From the NCBI RefSeq assembly GCF_029542205.1, contig NZ_CP113783.1:3339001-3403000 (forward strand): a stretch of DNA of 64,000 nt, in the 5' to 3' direction. The notes beneath the pieces were generated by a model that saw only the letters and a list, made by a program, of their open reading frames with translations, did no database searches and was not told where the DNA came from. This DNA comes from Pseudoxanthomonas sp. SE1 (lineage in GTDB: Bacteria; Pseudomonadota; Gammaproteobacteria; Xanthomonadales; Xanthomonadaceae). The position numbers were made by a program, and so were the translations under genes. How positions within the stretch are numbered: the first letter of the stretch is position 1; each line of letters opens with the position of its first letter. Below, in pieces: positions 19,720 to 29,897 of the stretch.

Positions 19720-21185
19720 CGACGCTCCTCCAGTGCCTGGCGCGACACGGCGGTGTCATCGAACGGGTGCTTCACGCCATGGATTTCCTGGTAAGGCTCG
19801 TGACCCTTGCCCGCGACCAGCACGATGTCGTCGGCCCCGGCCTGCGTGATCGCCTGCGTGATCGCCTGCGCACGGTCGCGCTGCACGGTGATGGCGCCCG
19901 GCCGGGAGAAGCCCGCCATGATGTCCGCCACGATGCGATCGCCATCTTCGGTGCGCGGATTGTCGTCGGTGACCAGCACCACATCCGCCAGGCGCTCGGC
20001 AATCGCGGCCATCTGCGGACGCTTGCCCGCATCCCGATCGCCACCGCAGCCGAACACGCAGAACAACCTGCCCTGCACGTGGTCGCGCAGACTGGCCAGA
20101 GCCTGTTCCAGCGCATCCGGCGTGTGCGCGTAGTCGATCACGACGAGAGGCGCCTTGCCGTCGCCGCCAAGGCGATTCATGCGACCGTGGATAGGCGCCA
20201 ATCGGGACAGCGTGCGCGCGATATCGACTGTGGTGTCGCCCAGCGCATGCAGCGCACCGGCCACCGCGAGCAGGTTGTCCACGTTGAAGCGACCCAGCAG
20301 CCGCGACTGCACCGGCTGCCGTTCTTCGCCGATGACCAGATCGAAGGCGATGCCGGCGCCGTCCAGGCGCAACGCCTCAGCGCGCACGCTGGCCTCGGGC
20401 TGCCCACGAGAACTCAACCCGATGCGCTGCACCCCATGCGGCAGGCGAGCGAAGAGGTCCGCGCCGTAGGCATCGTCGAGATTGACGACGCCAGCCTTGA
20501 GCCCCGGGCGCGAGAACAGCAGCGACTTGGCCGCACCATAGCGCTCCATGTCGCCGTGGTAGTCCAGATGGTCGCGTGTGAGGTTGGTGAACACGCCCAC
20601 GTCGAAATGCACCGCGTCCACGCGACCCTGGTCCAGCGCATGCGAACTGACTTCCATCGCCACGGCCTTGGCACCGGCATCGCGGAACTGCGCCAGCAGC
20701 GCGTGCATCTGCAGCACCAGCGGCGTGGTGAAGCCGGTGGGCACCACTTCGCCGTACATGCCGGCCCCCAGCGTGCCGACCGTCGCGCAGCGGATGCCGC
20801 GCAGATGCCAGGCCTGCGCCAGCAACTGCACCGTGGAGGTCTTGCCGTTGGTCCCGGTGACACCCACCATCTTCATGTCGTGCGATGGCGCGGCATGGAA
20901 GCGGTCGGCCAGCGCGCCCATGCGCGCGCGCAATCCCGCGACGGCGATGGCGTCCCTCGGCGCCTCCAGTCCATCCGGCACCGGCGGTTCGAACAGGATC
21001 GCGCTCGCACCGTTCTCGCGCGCTTGCGCGACGAAGTTGAGCCCGTGCGCGCCGAATCCGGCGATGGCGACGAACGCATCTCCCGGCTGCACGCTCCGAC
21101 TGTCCAGGGTGAGTCCGCGCACGACGATATCGCGCGGCACATCCACGTCGGGCAGCAGTTCGGCGAGGGCCATCATCCGCCTCAT
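19716..21185 (-). CDS. murE: MurE, meso-diaminopimelate-adding ligase
   Basis: Adds the third stem-peptide residue. It has 489 residues. The ATP loop GTNGKTST is at 111-118, and the DDNPRTED motif carries the DNPR signature that selects meso-diaminopimelate, so the peptidoglycan is of the common Gram-negative type. The ATG at 21185 overlaps the ftsI stop by four bases and matches the start of the first Mur domain; an internal ATG three codons on is an alternative. Confidence 0.97.
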   Translation of the reverse strand: MRRMMALAELLPDVDVPRDIVVRGLTLDSRSVQPGDAFVAIAGFGAHGLNFVAQARENGASAILFEPPVPDGLEAPRDAIAVAGLRARMGALADRFHAAPSHDMKMVGVTGTNGKTSTVQLLAQAWHLRGIRCATVGTLGAGMYGEVVPTGFTTPLVLQMHALLAQFRDAGAKAVAMEVSSHALDQGRVDAVHFDVGVFTNLTRDHLDYHGDMERYGAAKSLLFSRPGLKAGVVNLDDAYGADLFARLPHGVQRIGLSSRGQPEASVRAEALRLDGAGIAFDLVIGEERQPVQSRLLGRFNVDNLLAVAGALHALGDTTVDIARTLSRLAPIHGRMNRLGGDGKAPLVVIDYAHTPDALEQALASLRDHVQGRLFCVFGCGGDRDAGKRPQMAAIAERLADVVLVTDDNPRTEDGDRIVADIMAGFSRPGAITVQRDRAQAITQAITQAGADDIVLVAGKGHEPYQEIHGVKHPFDDTAVSRQALEERR

Positions 21186-23023
21186 CGCGCCGCTCCCGTC
21201 GACGGCAGCGCCGCCCGCGGAGCACCGAACGCAGACGGATCGGCAGTGTCGACGGCATCGTCGACGACGGGGGCCGGCGCAGGCGCGCCGCCATTCGGGT
21301 TGGACGTATTCCTGGCCTGCGCAGCGAGCCACGCTTCGATGTCGTCAGGCGGCACGTCCATCAGGCGCAGCGCGCCGTCCATCACGTCATGGAACACGGG
21401 GGCCGCCACCAGGCCACCGTAGTAGCCGCCCTCCTGCGAGTCGTTGATCACCACGACGGCAGCGAAACGCGGATTGCTGGCCGGCACCAGGCCGGCGAAG
21501 AATGACGCGTACCGGCCTTTCGCGTAACCGCCGCCCGAGGCGATGCGGGCAGTGCCGGTCTTTCCCGCGACGCGGTAGCCCAGTACGCCGGCCCGCTTGG
21601 CGCCGCCTTGCGTCACCACCGTTTCCATCATGCCGACGACTTCCCGCGCGATCGCCGGATCCAGCACCTGCGGCGCTTCGCCCCGCTGGCCCTTGACGAA
21701 GGTCGGCGTCACCAACCTGCCGCCATTGCCCAGCGCCGAGTAGGCGCGCGCGATCTGCAACGGCGTCACTGCGAGGCCATAGCCGTACGACATCGTGGCC
21801 TTCTGCAGGCCGTTCCAGCGATCCGGCGGCGCCAGCATGCCGGCGGACTCGCCCGGGAAGCCGCTGCCGGGCTTCTGGCCGTAGCCGAAGCTCTGGATGC
21901 TCTCGTAGAAATAGGCGTTAGACAGCTTCTCTGCGATCTTGATAGAGCCGATGTTCGAGCTCTTGGTGATGACGCCGGTGACGGTCAGCACGCCATTGTT
22001 CCGCGGAACGTCCTTGATGGTGTAGCGGCTGTTCAGCGCCATGTAGCCCGGATTGGTGTTGATCAACGTCGACGGCGTGACCACGCCGGCCTTCAGTGCG
22101 GTCAGCACGGTCAGGGGCTTCATCGTCGAACCCGGTTCGATCATGTCGGTCAGCGCGCGGTTGCGGCGCGCGTCCGGCTTCACGCGGTCGATCGCATTCG
22201 GGTTGTAGGTCGGCAGGTTGACCATGGCGAGCACTTCGCCCGTGGCCACGTCCATGATCACGATCGAACCGCTGCTGGCCTGGTGTTCCAGCAACGCGTT
22301 GCGCAGCTCGCGATGCGCGAGATACTGGATGCGGCGATCGATGCTGAGGGTCAGGTCCTTGCCCGGCTGCGCGGAGCGGATCAGGTCGACGTTCTCGACG
22401 ATGCGGCCGCGGTTGTCGCGGATCACTTTCTGCGCGCCCGGCGTACCACTCAGCCATTCGTCGAACGCCAGCTCAAGCCCTTCCTGGCCACGATCGTCGA
22501 CGTTGGTGAACCCCAGCACATGGGCCATCGCCGGCCCCTGCGGGTAGAAGCGGCGGAACTCGCGCTGCGAGAACACGCCGGGAATCTTGTGCGCGAGTAT
22601 CCGCTGCGCCTCGTCCGGATTGATCCGGCGCTTGAGGTACAGGAACTCCTTGTCGGCGCGCTGCGACAGGCGATGGGTCAGGTGCTCGACCGGCACGCCC
22701 AGTGCCTTCGCCAGTTCGGGCAGACGATCCGGGGCCTTCAACAGCTCCTGCGGATTGCCCCATACCGATTCCACCGGGGACGACACCGCGACCGGCTCGC
22801 CATTGCGGTCGGTGATCATGCCACGCGAGGTGGGGATGGGAATCTCGCGCAGGAAACGCGCGTCGCCCTGGCGCTGATAGAAGTCGTGGTTGATCAACTG
22901 CACATAGGCCGCGCGACCGACCAGGCTGATCGAGCACAGGCCCATCGCGCCCAGTACCAGCGCAAGGCGTCCGCGCAGGTTGAACCGGGCGCGGTTGCGG
23001 TTTTTCGTGGGTGCGGCGTTCAT
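21182..23023 (-). CDS. ftsI: Penicillin-binding protein 3, FtsI
   Basis: Septal class B transpeptidase. It has 613 residues. A single N-terminal membrane anchor spans about 18-38, the PBP dimerisation domain follows, and the transpeptidase domain has the nucleophile in S299-TMK, the second motif S355-SN and the third K488-TGT. The C-terminus has a roughly 40-residue Ala/Pro-rich extension. It overlaps ftsL by four bases. Confidence 0.98.
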   Translation of the reverse strand: MNAAPTKNRNRARFNLRGRLALVLGAMGLCSISLVGRAAYVQLINHDFYQRQGDARFLREIPIPTSRGMITDRNGEPVAVSSPVESVWGNPQELLKAPDRLPELAKALGVPVEHLTHRLSQRADKEFLYLKRRINPDEAQRILAHKIPGVFSQREFRRFYPQGPAMAHVLGFTNVDDRGQEGLELAFDEWLSGTPGAQKVIRDNRGRIVENVDLIRSAQPGKDLTLSIDRRIQYLAHRELRNALLEHQASSGSIVIMDVATGEVLAMVNLPTYNPNAIDRVKPDARRNRALTDMIEPGSTMKPLTVLTALKAGVVTPSTLINTNPGYMALNSRYTIKDVPRNNGVLTVTGVITKSSNIGSIKIAEKLSNAYFYESIQSFGYGQKPGSGFPGESAGMLAPPDRWNGLQKATMSYGYGLAVTPLQIARAYSALGNGGRLVTPTFVKGQRGEAPQVLDPAIAREVVGMMETVVTQGGAKRAGVLGYRVAGKTGTARIASGGGYAKGRYASFFAGLVPASNPRFAAVVVINDSQEGGYYGGLVAAPVFHDVMDGALRLMDVPPDDIEAWLAAQARNTSNPNGGAPAPAPVVDDAVDTADPSAFGAPRAALPSTGAAR

Positions 23024-23283
23024 GGCCTGATCACCACCACGTCGGCCGTCTCCGGGAACTTCATGCCCAGGCGGACACGCGCCACCTGGTCGATCCGCGT
23101 GGCCTCGGCGACGGTGGCCTGCTCCAGCTGCAGGCGCCCGAACTCGACGTTCAGTTCGTCGCGGGCGCGCTCCAGCCGCGTCACTTCATCGAACAGCACG
23201 CGATGGCGGTGGCGCGCGTACACCACGCCGATCGCCGAGGCGATGCTGGCCAGCGCCAGCACGATCATCAGGAAGCGCGTCAT
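23020..23283 (-). CDS. ftsL: Cell division protein FtsL
   Basis: Small bitopic protein of 87 residues that, with FtsB and FtsQ, activates FtsWI. An N-terminal transmembrane helix spans about residues 3-21, followed by a coiled coil with a leucine heptad ([20 protein letters not shown]) and a short periplasmic end. It is placed between rsmH and ftsI with four-base overlaps on both sides, the standard dcw position. Confidence 0.95.
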   Translation of the reverse strand: MTRFLMIVLALASIASAIGVVYARHRHRVLFDEVTRLERARDELNVEFGRLQLEQATVAEATRIDQVARVRLGMKFPETADVVVIRP

Positions 23284-24248
23284 GCCGCGACCTCCAGCTT
23301 CTCCGCCACGCGCAACACCGCGCTGCGTGCGCGCGGGTTGGAGGAGACCTCGTCGGGTTCGCCCTTCTGCCCGCCGCCGATCGCACGCAGCGTGGGCACG
23401 AAGGTATCCGCCATGGGCAGGCGTCGATTGGCTGGCGGCGCCTTCGCATGCCGGCTGATGAACTGCTTGACGATGCGGTCTTCCAGCGAATGGAAGCTGA
23501 TCACCGCCAACCGGCCACCCACCTTGAGCCGCGCCAGCGCGGCGTCCAGCCCGGCCTCGAGGTCGGCCAGTTCGCGATTGATGTGGATGCGGATGGCCTG
23601 GAAGCTACGCGTGGCCGGATGGATCTTGTCGCCGCGCGGCATCACGGCCGCGATCGCGGCCGCCAGGTCGGCGGTACGCAGGAACGGCTGGGTGGCGCGG
23701 CGCGCCACCAGGGCACGCGCGATGCGGCGGCTCTGCTTCTCTTCGCCGTAGGTCCACAGGATGTCGGCGATCTCGCGTTCGTCGGCGCGGGCGATCCAGT
23801 CGGCGGCGCTCTCGCCCGCGTCGGGATCCATGCGCATGTCCAGCGGACCATCCTTGCCGAAGCTGAAGCCGCGTTCGGCGACATCGAGCTGGGGCGACGA
23901 TACGCCCAGGTCGAGCAGCACGCCGTCCAGGCCCGCGGCGGTTTCAGCCCACTGCGCCATCGACGCGAAGCTGCCGCGCCGGATCGCCACGCGCGCGTCG
24001 CCCGCGAACATCTGTTCGGCATGCGCGATCGCGTCGGGATCCTTGTCCATCAACAGCAGCCGGCCTCCCGGGCCGAGTTGTTGCAGCACGCCGCGCGCGT
24101 GGCCTCCGCGCCCCAAGGTGCCGTCCAGGTATGTTCCGTCCTCTTTCACCTGCAGCCCTTCCATGACCTGCGTGTACAACACCGGCAAGTGCAGCGCTGG
24201 GAGGTGACCGGCCGGCGCGGACTGCCGCTTGCCGTCACCCTTGCTCAC
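23280..24248 (-). CDS. rsmH: 16S rRNA m4C1402 methyltransferase RsmH (MraW)
   Basis: SAM-dependent N4-methylation of C1402 in 16S rRNA. It has 322 residues. The SAM-binding region [16 protein letters not shown], the [11 protein letters not shown] motif, [15 protein letters not shown] and the C-terminal [12 protein letters not shown] are all characteristic. It overlaps mraZ and ftsL by four bases. Confidence 0.98.
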   Translation of the reverse strand: MSKGDGKRQSAPAGHLPALHLPVLYTQVMEGLQVKEDGTYLDGTLGRGGHARGVLQQLGPGGRLLLMDKDPDAIAHAEQMFAGDARVAIRRGSFASMAQWAETAAGLDGVLLDLGVSSPQLDVAERGFSFGKDGPLDMRMDPDAGESAADWIARADEREIADILWTYGEEKQSRRIARALVARRATQPFLRTADLAAAIAAVMPRGDKIHPATRSFQAIRIHINRELADLEAGLDAALARLKVGGRLAVISFHSLEDRIVKQFISRHAKAPPANRRLPMADTFVPTLRAIGGGQKGEPDEVSSNPRARSAVLRVAEKLEVAA

Positions 24249-24691
24249 AAGCGCAGCTCGAGCATGTGTGCGCTCAGATCGTCGTCAGTGAGGGTCTGAC
24301 GGATCTGCGCGTGATGCGCCTGTTCGCTCCAGAGTTCGAACTTCTCGCCCATGCCGAGCAGCACGGCCTTCTTCTCGATGCCTACCGCACTGCGATGGCT
24401 GGCCGGGATGCTGATGCGCCCATTGCCATCCAGCTCCACGGGCGAGGCGGCACCGACCAGCTTCAGTTGCAGATTGCGGTGCGCGCGCTGGGTGCTGGGC
24501 AGCTTGTTGACGTCGTCGCGTACGCGCTGCCAGACCTGTTCCGGGTAGAGGTAGAGGCTGCCGGCTTCAAAGGGGTTGTAGGTGATGACCAGACGGTTGC
24601 CGCACTCGCGCGCGACGAGGTCGCGGTACGCGGTGGGCACCGCGAGCCGTCCCTTGTCGTCCACTGTGATGGCGGTCTCACCCTGAAACAC
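24245..24691 (-). CDS. mraZ: Transcriptional regulator MraZ
   Basis: DNA-binding regulator of the dcw cluster with two SpoVT-AbrB half-domains ([20 protein letters not shown] and [16 protein letters not shown]). It has 148 residues. The start is GTG at 24691, preceded by a good AGGGG Shine-Dalgarno. It is the first gene of the cluster and probably autoregulates through the box array about 40-90 bases upstream. Confidence 0.96.
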   Translation of the reverse strand: MFQGETAITVDDKGRLAVPTAYRDLVARECGNRLVITYNPFEAGSLYLYPEQVWQRVRDDVNKLPSTQRAHRNLQLKLVGAASPVELDGNGRISIPASHRSAVGIEKKAVLLGMGEKFELWSEQAHHAQIRQTLTDDDLSAHMLELRL

Positions 24692-24731
24692 AGCCCCTGC
24701 CTTCCCGGTTCGCTAAAAGAGCGATCAATTG

Positions 24732-24777
24732 AACCACGGAAAACCACTAAAAACCCGGTTTTCCCTCTGCTACCCAC
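24732..24777 (-). promoter_or_regulatory. Putative MraZ operator, five boxes at 10-bp period
   Basis: Read on the minus strand towards mraZ, five GTGG-like boxes recur: GTGGGT, GAGGGA, CGGGTT, GTGGTT and GTGGTT. The core GG dinucleotides (plus-strand CC) lie at 24774, 24764, 24754, 24744 and 24734, exactly 10 bp apart. MraZ of E. coli binds TGGGN direct repeats with 5-bp spacers, the same period. Boxes 4 and 5 (AACCAC on plus) are identical. The last box ends about 40 bases before the GTG start. Confidence 0.75.
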
Positions 24778-24873
24778 CTTAGCACTGCGCACAAGGTTGT
24801 CAACAGGGAAGCGGACGGGAAATCGCTTGGCGGATCAATGGCTTGCAGCAAACTTCAGAGACTTGTTCAAGCC

Positions 24874-24882
24874 TTATCCACA
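24874..24882 (+). promoter_or_regulatory. Perfect DnaA box
   Basis: TTATCCACA, the consensus high-affinity DnaA box, lies in the 321-base gap between mraZ and the NRDE gene. Only one perfect copy is seen, so this is not an origin; regulation of dcw expression by DnaA is possible. Confidence 0.5.
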
Positions 24883-24895
24883 AGTTGCTGTTTCG

Positions 24896-24910
24896 TCTCA
24901 AATTTTGAGA
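24896..24910. promoter_or_regulatory. Perfect 15-base palindrome (operator-like)
   Basis: TCTCAAATTTTGAGA, two 7-base arms around one base, AT-rich in an otherwise GC-rich region and 14 bases after the DnaA box. There is no T-tract, so an operator for an unknown dimeric regulator is more likely than a terminator. The rest of the gap holds nothing I recognise. Confidence 0.5.
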
Positions 24911-25012
24911 TTGAGGAAGGATTCAGTGAGGTGATCGCCGTTTCACATGCGGGCCGGCCGCGACATGCGGAGCGGAGTGGAACTGCGCAAACCGCCGGTC
25001 CAGAATCCCCCC

Positions 25013-25783
25013 ATGTGTCTTGTCGCGCTCGCATGGAACGTCCATCCCCGCTGGCGACTGCTGCTGGCGGGCAACCGTGACGAGTTCCACGCGCGCCCGA
25101 CCGCCGCGCTGGCGATCTGGGCCGAGGCGCCCGGTGTCATGGCAGGCCGCGACCTGCAGTCGGGCGGCACCTGGGCCGGCGTGGACCAGCAGGGCCGGAT
25201 GGCGGTGGTGACCAACGTCCGCGACCCGGCCATCCAGGTGCCGGGGGCGCCCTCCCGGGGCCAACTCGCGGCGGGATTCCTGGGCTCGCCCGACAGCGCC
25301 GACCACCGCACGGCAGGCCTGTTGGCGGCGGCGGAAGGATTCGCCCCGTTCAATCTGCTGCTGGCCGATGCGGTCGCATGCGAATACCTCAGCAACTACC
25401 CGACGCCGCGCCGGATCCCGCTGGCACCCGGCCTGCACGCCGTCTCCAATGGGGATCTGGACGAACCCTGGCCCAAGACGATGACACTGAAGGAGCGCCT
25501 GGCCGCTTGGGTGGCCTCCGGGGAAGATGACGTGACGCCCTTGTGGCAGGCCCTGTCGGACGAAACCCGCGCCCCGGATACACGCCTGCCCGACACCGGA
25601 GTGGGCCTGGACCTGGAACGCATGCTGTCCTCCGCCTTCATCCGCGACACCCGCTACGGCACCCGCGCCAGCACCCTGATCGCCATCGACCACGCCGGAC
25701 ATGGCTGGATCAGCGAGCGCCGGTTCGGTCCGGAGGGGGTGTTCGAGGGTGAAACGACGTTGCGGATAGGAACGGGCGGGTAG
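25013..25783 (+). CDS. NRDE family protein (TANGO2-like)
   Basis: A 256-residue protein of the NRDE/TANGO2 family, whose members start MC and contain an Asn-Arg-Asp-Glu motif. Here the N-terminus is MCLVALAWNVHP and NRDEF is at residues 21-25. Eukaryotic TANGO2 has been linked to haem and lipid trafficking; the bacterial role is unknown, and the N-terminal Cys suggests an Ntn-hydrolase-like fold. The ATG at 25013 is chosen over the longer frame because Cys2 is invariant. It is divergent from mraZ, and its 3' side faces rnpB. Confidence 0.85.
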   Translation: MCLVALAWNVHPRWRLLLAGNRDEFHARPTAALAIWAEAPGVMAGRDLQSGGTWAGVDQQGRMAVVTNVRDPAIQVPGAPSRGQLAAGFLGSPDSADHRTAGLLAAAEGFAPFNLLLADAVACEYLSNYPTPRRIPLAPGLHAVSNGDLDEPWPKTMTLKERLAAWVASGEDDVTPLWQALSDETRAPDTRLPDTGVGLDLERMLSSAFIRDTRYGTRASTLIAIDHAGHGWISERRFGPEGVFEGETTLRIGTGG

Positions 25784-25810
25784 TCAACCCGTCCACGCCT
25801 GAAGTCGTGC

Positions 25811-25836
25811 GGTCGCGACTGACGTCGCTCCTGCAA
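25811..25836. repeat. Single REP, type B half element
   Basis: GGTCGCGACTGACGTCGCTC then CTGCA is the right arm of the type B REP seen in full at 31690, 48254 and 60804, with one change (GACTGACG instead of GACTCACG). No left arm is visible. Confidence 0.7.
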
Positions 25837-25864
25837 GGAAAAATCAGCGAATACCCGCTTACCA

Positions 25865-25984
25865 GCCCCCTGAGTCAGGGGGCGATCCGCACCGCAGGTG
25901 CGGATGGGGGTGTGGCAGCAAGGCTCGGGGCCCAAAGTTTGCGTCCGCAAACTTTGGGGGCTTTCCTGCGCTTGCGCAGGAAAG
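25865..25984. terminator. Four consecutive perfect hairpins between the NRDE gene and rnpB
   Basis: Hairpin 1 (25865-25883): GCCCCCTGA / TCAGGGGGC. Hairpin 2 (25885-25905): ATCCGCACC / GGTGCGGAT. Hairpin 3 (25931-25958): 13-bp arms CCCAAAGTTTGCG / CGCAAACTTTGGG. Hairpin 4 (25961-25984): 11-bp arms CTTTCCTGCGC / GCGCAGGAAAG. They lie 3' of both the NRDE gene (plus) and rnpB (minus) and could end both transcripts, although T-tracts are poor. Confidence 0.65.
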
Positions 25985-25989
25985 TCAGC

Positions 25990-26341
25990 GGCGGAGCCGG
26001 CCGATAAGCCGGGTTCTGTCGTGGACAGTCATTCCTCTAGGCGCAACGTCACCGTTACGCTCAAGCAACCTACCCGGACCCGACGCGGGCCGCGCCATGA
26101 GGTCCCTATTTGGTCTTGCTCCCGGTGGGGTTTGCCGTGCCGGTCCGTTGCCGGACTCGCGGTGCGCTCTTACCGCACCATTTCACCCTTGCCGTCCTGT
26201 CGAAACAGTCTTAGGCGGTATCTTTCTGTTGCACTTTCCGTCGGCTCGCGCCGCCCAGGCGTTACCTGGCACCGTGCCCTGTGGAGCCCGGACTTTCCTC
26301 GGCATTGTTTCCAATGACGCGACTGTCTGGCCGGCTCCGCC
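25990..26341 (-). ncRNA. rnpB: RNase P RNA component (bacterial type A)
   Basis: Catalytic RNA that removes 5' leaders from pre-tRNAs. On the minus strand the 5' region reads GAGCCGGCCAGACAGTCGCG followed by the conserved GAGGAAAGTCCGGGCTCC. The 3' region contains AGAACCCGGCTTATCGGCC, matching the conserved 3' region of bacterial RNase P RNAs. A perfect 13-bp P1 helix (25990-26002 with 26329-26341) fixes the ends to within a few bases. Length is about 352 nt, normal for type A. Confidence 0.95.
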
Positions 26342-26385
26342 ACGCGCATTGTCGCACAGACCACCCGCCTGCCCGGCCGTCGCGA

Positions 26386-27558
26386 TCATCGCAATGCATG
26401 CAACGCCATCCCGGCAAGCGGCATCGCCACGACCATCCAGCCCACCGGCAGGCGACCCCACACCAGCGCAGCGAAGCCCGCAACGACGGCCACGACATCG
26501 GCGACACCCGACACCGCGCCGGACCACAGCGGACCGCACAACGCCGCGAGCAGCAGGCCGACCACGGCGGCATTGACGCCTGCCAGCGCACGCCGCATCC
26601 CGGGCAAGCCGACGATCCGCTGCCAGAACGGCAACACACCGAGCACCAACAGCAACGCCGGCAGGAAGACCGCGATCAGGGCCAGCGCCCCACCCGCCCA
26701 TCCTCCGGGACCGGCATCCATCGCGGCCCCGAGATAGCCGGCGAAGGTGAACATGGGTCCCGGCACCGCCTGCACGGCACCGTAGCCGGCGAGGAAGGCG
26801 TCCTGCGACAGCCAGCCCGGCACCACCACACCCGATTGCAGCAGGGGCATCACCACGTGGCCACCGCCGAACACCAGTGCACCCGCGCGATAGAACACAC
26901 CGGACACGCCCGCCAGCGAGTCCGCCCCCCACCACGACGCCGCCAGCAACCCGGCGAACGCCACCAGCGCCAGCACGCCCACCCGTCGCGACGGCACGCC
27001 CTGCATGCACACCGACGACGGAGTGGTTTCGCCAACCTGAAGCCCCAGCCCCACCAGCGCACCGACGACGATCACCGCCACCTGCATGCCTGCCATCGGC
27101 CAGGCGACCAGTGCCGCCGCGCACGCCAGCATCAGCAGCCGCGTGGCGGTGCGCTGGCAAAACGCGCGCGCCATGCCCCACACCGCCTGCGCGACAACGA
27201 CGACCGCCAGCAACTTGAAACCGTGGATGAGGCCCTCCGGCACCACGTCGCGCCACTGCGACAGGCTGGCGCCCAGCGCCACCATCAGCAGCGCGGAGGG
27301 AAGCGTGAAGCCACACCAGGCAGCCAGCGCGCCAGGCAGGCCGGCACGGCCCAATCCCACCACCATTCCCACCTGGCTGCTGGCAGGTCCGGGCAGCACC
27401 TGGCACAGGGCGACGATATCGGCGTACTCGGCCTCGCCCAGCCACCGGCGGCGCACGACGAAGGCTTCCCGGAAATATCCCAAGTGCGCGATGGGCCCCC
27501 CGAACGAGGTCAGGCCCAGGCGCAGGAAGACCAGAAAGACGCGCCAGGCCTCCATCAC
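26386..27558 (-). CDS. chrA: Chromate transporter, CHR family
   Basis: Inner-membrane CHR-family transporter predicted to export chromate; some family members may act on other oxyanions. It has 390 residues and two homologous CHR domains, each with the conserved motif: FLRLGLTSFGGPIAHLGYF near residue 10, and GALVFGGGHVVMPLL in the second half. About ten to twelve hydrophobic segments are seen. MM at the start leaves 27558 or 27555 possible. It ends 44 bases before rnpB, so the rnpB promoter must overlap its 3' end. Confidence 0.92.
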   Translation of the reverse strand: MMEAWRVFLVFLRLGLTSFGGPIAHLGYFREAFVVRRRWLGEAEYADIVALCQVLPGPASSQVGMVVGLGRAGLPGALAAWCGFTLPSALLMVALGASLSQWRDVVPEGLIHGFKLLAVVVVAQAVWGMARAFCQRTATRLLMLACAAALVAWPMAGMQVAVIVVGALVGLGLQVGETTPSSVCMQGVPSRRVGVLALVAFAGLLAASWWGADSLAGVSGVFYRAGALVFGGGHVVMPLLQSGVVVPGWLSQDAFLAGYGAVQAVPGPMFTFAGYLGAAMDAGPGGWAGGALALIAVFLPALLLVLGVLPFWQRIVGLPGMRRALAGVNAAVVGLLLAALCGPLWSGAVSGVADVVAVVAGFAALVWGRLPVGWMVVAMPLAGMALHALR

Positions 27559-27582
27559 GTCAGCCGCGTCGGCCGCACGCCG

Positions 27583-28416
27583 TCATTCTGCGCCGGCCTT
27601 CATCCCGTACAGCGCCTTGCGAGGGGCGCCAGTGATCTCCGCGGCGAGCTTGGCCGCGGCGGACGGCGGCAGGTGCGCGTTGAGCAGGGCATAGACGCGG
27701 CGCCCTTCCACGAGCTGCGCACTTTCATCGTTCGCGGCGCCTTGGACCATCACCACGAACTCACCCTTGCGCTGGTTGTCATCGGCATCGACCCGCGCCT
27801 GCAGCTCGGCGAGCGTGCCATCCAGTACGGTCTCGAACAGTTTGGTCAGCTCACGCGCGATCACGGCGGGGCGGTCGGCACCAAAGGCCATGCCCATGTC
27901 CGCGAGCGATTCGGCGATGCGGTGCGAGGACTCATAGAACACCAGCGTGCGCGCCTCGCCCGCCAGACGCTGCAGTTGCTCCCGCCGCGCGGACGCCTTG
28001 GCAGGCAGGAAACCTTCAAACGTGAAGCGGTCGCTGGGCAGCCCGGCCACGCTCAGCGCCGCGATGGCCGCGCACGCGCCCGGCAACGGACTGACCTTGA
28101 TGCCCGCCGCACGCGCCGCGCGCACCAGGCGGAAACCCGGATCGCTGACGAGTGGCGTACCGGCATCGCTGACCAGCGCCAGCGAGTCGCCGGCCAGCAA
28201 GCGCTCGACCACGCGCTGCGACAGTGCGTCCTCGTTGTGTTCGTGCAGTGCGACCAGCGGGGTGGAAACGCCGAAATGCGACAGCAACTGGCCACTGCGC
28301 CGGGTGTCTTCCGCGCAGATCGCCGCAACGCTGCGAAGCGTCTCCAGCGCGCGTGGCGTGAGGTCGCCGAGATTGCCGATCGGCGTGGCGACGATGAACA
28401 AGGTTCCGGCAGGCAT
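27583..28416 (-). CDS. rsmI: 16S rRNA 2'-O-ribose C1402 methyltransferase RsmI
   Basis: Tetrapyrrole-methylase-fold enzyme that, with RsmH, makes m4Cm1402 in 16S rRNA; both partners occur in this window. It has 277 residues. The N-terminal GTLFIVATPIGNLGDLTPRA, then AEDTRRSGQLLSHFG, and DAGTPLVSDPGFRLV are diagnostic. The ATG at 28416 gives the family start MPAGTLFIVATP. It is divergent from lpoA. Confidence 0.97.
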   Translation of the reverse strand: MPAGTLFIVATPIGNLGDLTPRALETLRSVAAICAEDTRRSGQLLSHFGVSTPLVALHEHNEDALSQRVVERLLAGDSLALVSDAGTPLVSDPGFRLVRAARAAGIKVSPLPGACAAIAALSVAGLPSDRFTFEGFLPAKASARREQLQRLAGEARTLVFYESSHRIAESLADMGMAFGADRPAVIARELTKLFETVLDGTLAELQARVDADDNQRKGEFVVMVQGAANDESAQLVEGRRVYALLNAHLPPSAAAKLAAEITGAPRKALYGMKAGAE

Positions 28417-28505
28417 TCCAGTGGGGTTCGATGGCTGAGGGTAGAATCGTAGCCGGTTCCCCTGCCCGAACGCCGATGCCGCCCATGAACCCGCCTGTTG
28501 CAAGC

Positions 28506-29897
28506 ATGCTTTCCGTACGCATCCGCCCCGCAAGGGCCCTGCTCGCGCTGCTGCTGACCGTGTTGCTGGCCAGTTGTGCCACCACGCCCGGCGCCGGACC
28601 CACGCCCGCCGCAGTGCGCTTCGCCCCGGCCTTCGGCAACGCCGCGACACTGGCCCGGCAGGACGCCATCCTGAGCGGGCAGGCGCGCAGCGACAATGCG
28701 CGCGAGATCGACCGCCTGCTCGCTACGCTGGACGACGCCACGCTCGCGCGCGACGCCGCGGCTTTGCCGGCCGGGGATCCGCTGTACAACTTCGCCGGTC
28801 GCGCGTTGCAGCGCCGTGGCCTGCCGCTGCCGCGCCCGTTCGACCGCGGCACGCAATGGCATTTCGACGCAGGCAACCGCCCGCCTGCGGAAGCCGACGG
28901 CTACCGGCCTCCCATGAAAGTGGCCGTCCTGCTCCCGCTTTCCGGCAACCTCGCCACCGCCGCGGCGCCGGTCCGCGACGGCCTGCTGGCGGGTTACTAC
29001 GGCGAACACCGCCGCCGCCCCGACGTGCAGTTCTACGACACCACCGGTACAGCGGCCGGTGCAACCGCCGCCTATGCGCGCGCGGCGGCCGAAGGTGCGG
29101 ATTTCGTGATCGGTCCGCTCGGCCGGGACGAAGTCAGTGCGCTCTTCCAGCAACCGCAGCTCGCTGTCCCGATGCTGGTGCTGAATCGCGGCACGGTGGC
29201 ACCGCCCGACGGCAAGGCGGGCTTCTCGCTGGCGCCGGAAGACGATGGCCTGGCCGCAGCGGAGTATCTGCTGGCGCGTGAGCGCCGCATGACGCTGATC
29301 ATCGAAGGCAGCGACGACAATGGACGCCGTGCATCCCAGGCGTTCCGCGAGCGCTTCAGCGAACGCGGCGGCAAGGTCACGCGGGTGATCAGCGTGGCGG
29401 AAACCCCCGGCGACCTGTCGACCCTCCTTGCGACCGCTTCGCAGGAGGGCGTCGATTCGGTTTTCCTTGCGGTACGCGGCAGCACGGCGCGCGTCCTGAC
29501 CCCGCAACTGGCGCTGGCCGGCCTGGGTGGCAAGACGCGCGTAGGCACCTCGCAGCTGACGTCGGGCACCGGCAAGCCGGTGGAAGACATGGCGCTGGAC
29601 GGCATCGCCTTCCCGACCGAAACCTGGACCTCGCGCGGCGTGCCGGCGCTGCCCGCGGCCAGCGTGACCGGTGAACGCGTGCCGACCGCACGTGGTCCCG
29701 CCGCACGCCTGTTCGCGTTCGGCTATGACGCCTGGCTGCTGACGGCCTATCTGGAGAAGTTGGCGCTGGGGGTGAACACCGAGATCCGCGGTGCCACCGG
29801 GCGCCTGCAACTGGACGGCTTCGGCAACGTGGTGCGTACACCTTCGTGGTCGGTGTTCAGTGGCGGCCAGGCCGTGCCCGTGGCGGATGGCGGTTGA
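28506..29897 (+). CDS. lpoA: Penicillin-binding protein activator LpoA-type lipoprotein
   Basis: Outer-membrane lipoprotein activator of PBP1A in E. coli. Here it has 463 residues, shorter than E. coli LpoA (about 680), with the TPR-like N-terminal domain reduced to about 100 residues. The start chosen gives a signal peptide [10 protein letters not shown] plus a hydrophobic core and lipobox LLASC; ATGs at 28476 and 28485 are alternatives. The C-terminal periplasmic-binding-like domain starts at [12 protein letters not shown]. The order rsmI / lpoA / yraN is conserved in gammaproteobacteria. Its stop overlaps the yraN start. Confidence 0.88.
   Translation: MLSVRIRPARALLALLLTVLLASCATTPGAGPTPAAVRFAPAFGNAATLARQDAILSGQARSDNAREIDRLLATLDDATLARDAAALPAGDPLYNFAGRALQRRGLPLPRPFDRGTQWHFDAGNRPPAEADGYRPPMKVAVLLPLSGNLATAAAPVRDGLLAGYYGEHRRRPDVQFYDTTGTAAGATAAYARAAAEGADFVIGPLGRDEVSALFQQPQLAVPMLVLNRGTVAPPDGKAGFSLAPEDDGLAAAEYLLARERRMTLIIEGSDDNGRRASQAFRERFSERGGKVTRVISVAETPGDLSTLLATASQEGVDSVFLAVRGSTARVLTPQLALAGLGGKTRVGTSQLTSGTGKPVEDMALDGIAFPTETWTSRGVPALPAASVTGERVPTARGPAARLFAFGYDAWLLTAYLEKLALGVNTEIRGATGRLQLDGFGNVVRTPSWSVFSGGQAVPVADGG

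Noticed and set aside
24874..24882. DnaA box considered as part of a replication origin
   Set aside because: Only one perfect box, no AT-rich unwinding element and no dnaA, dnaN or gyrB nearby.
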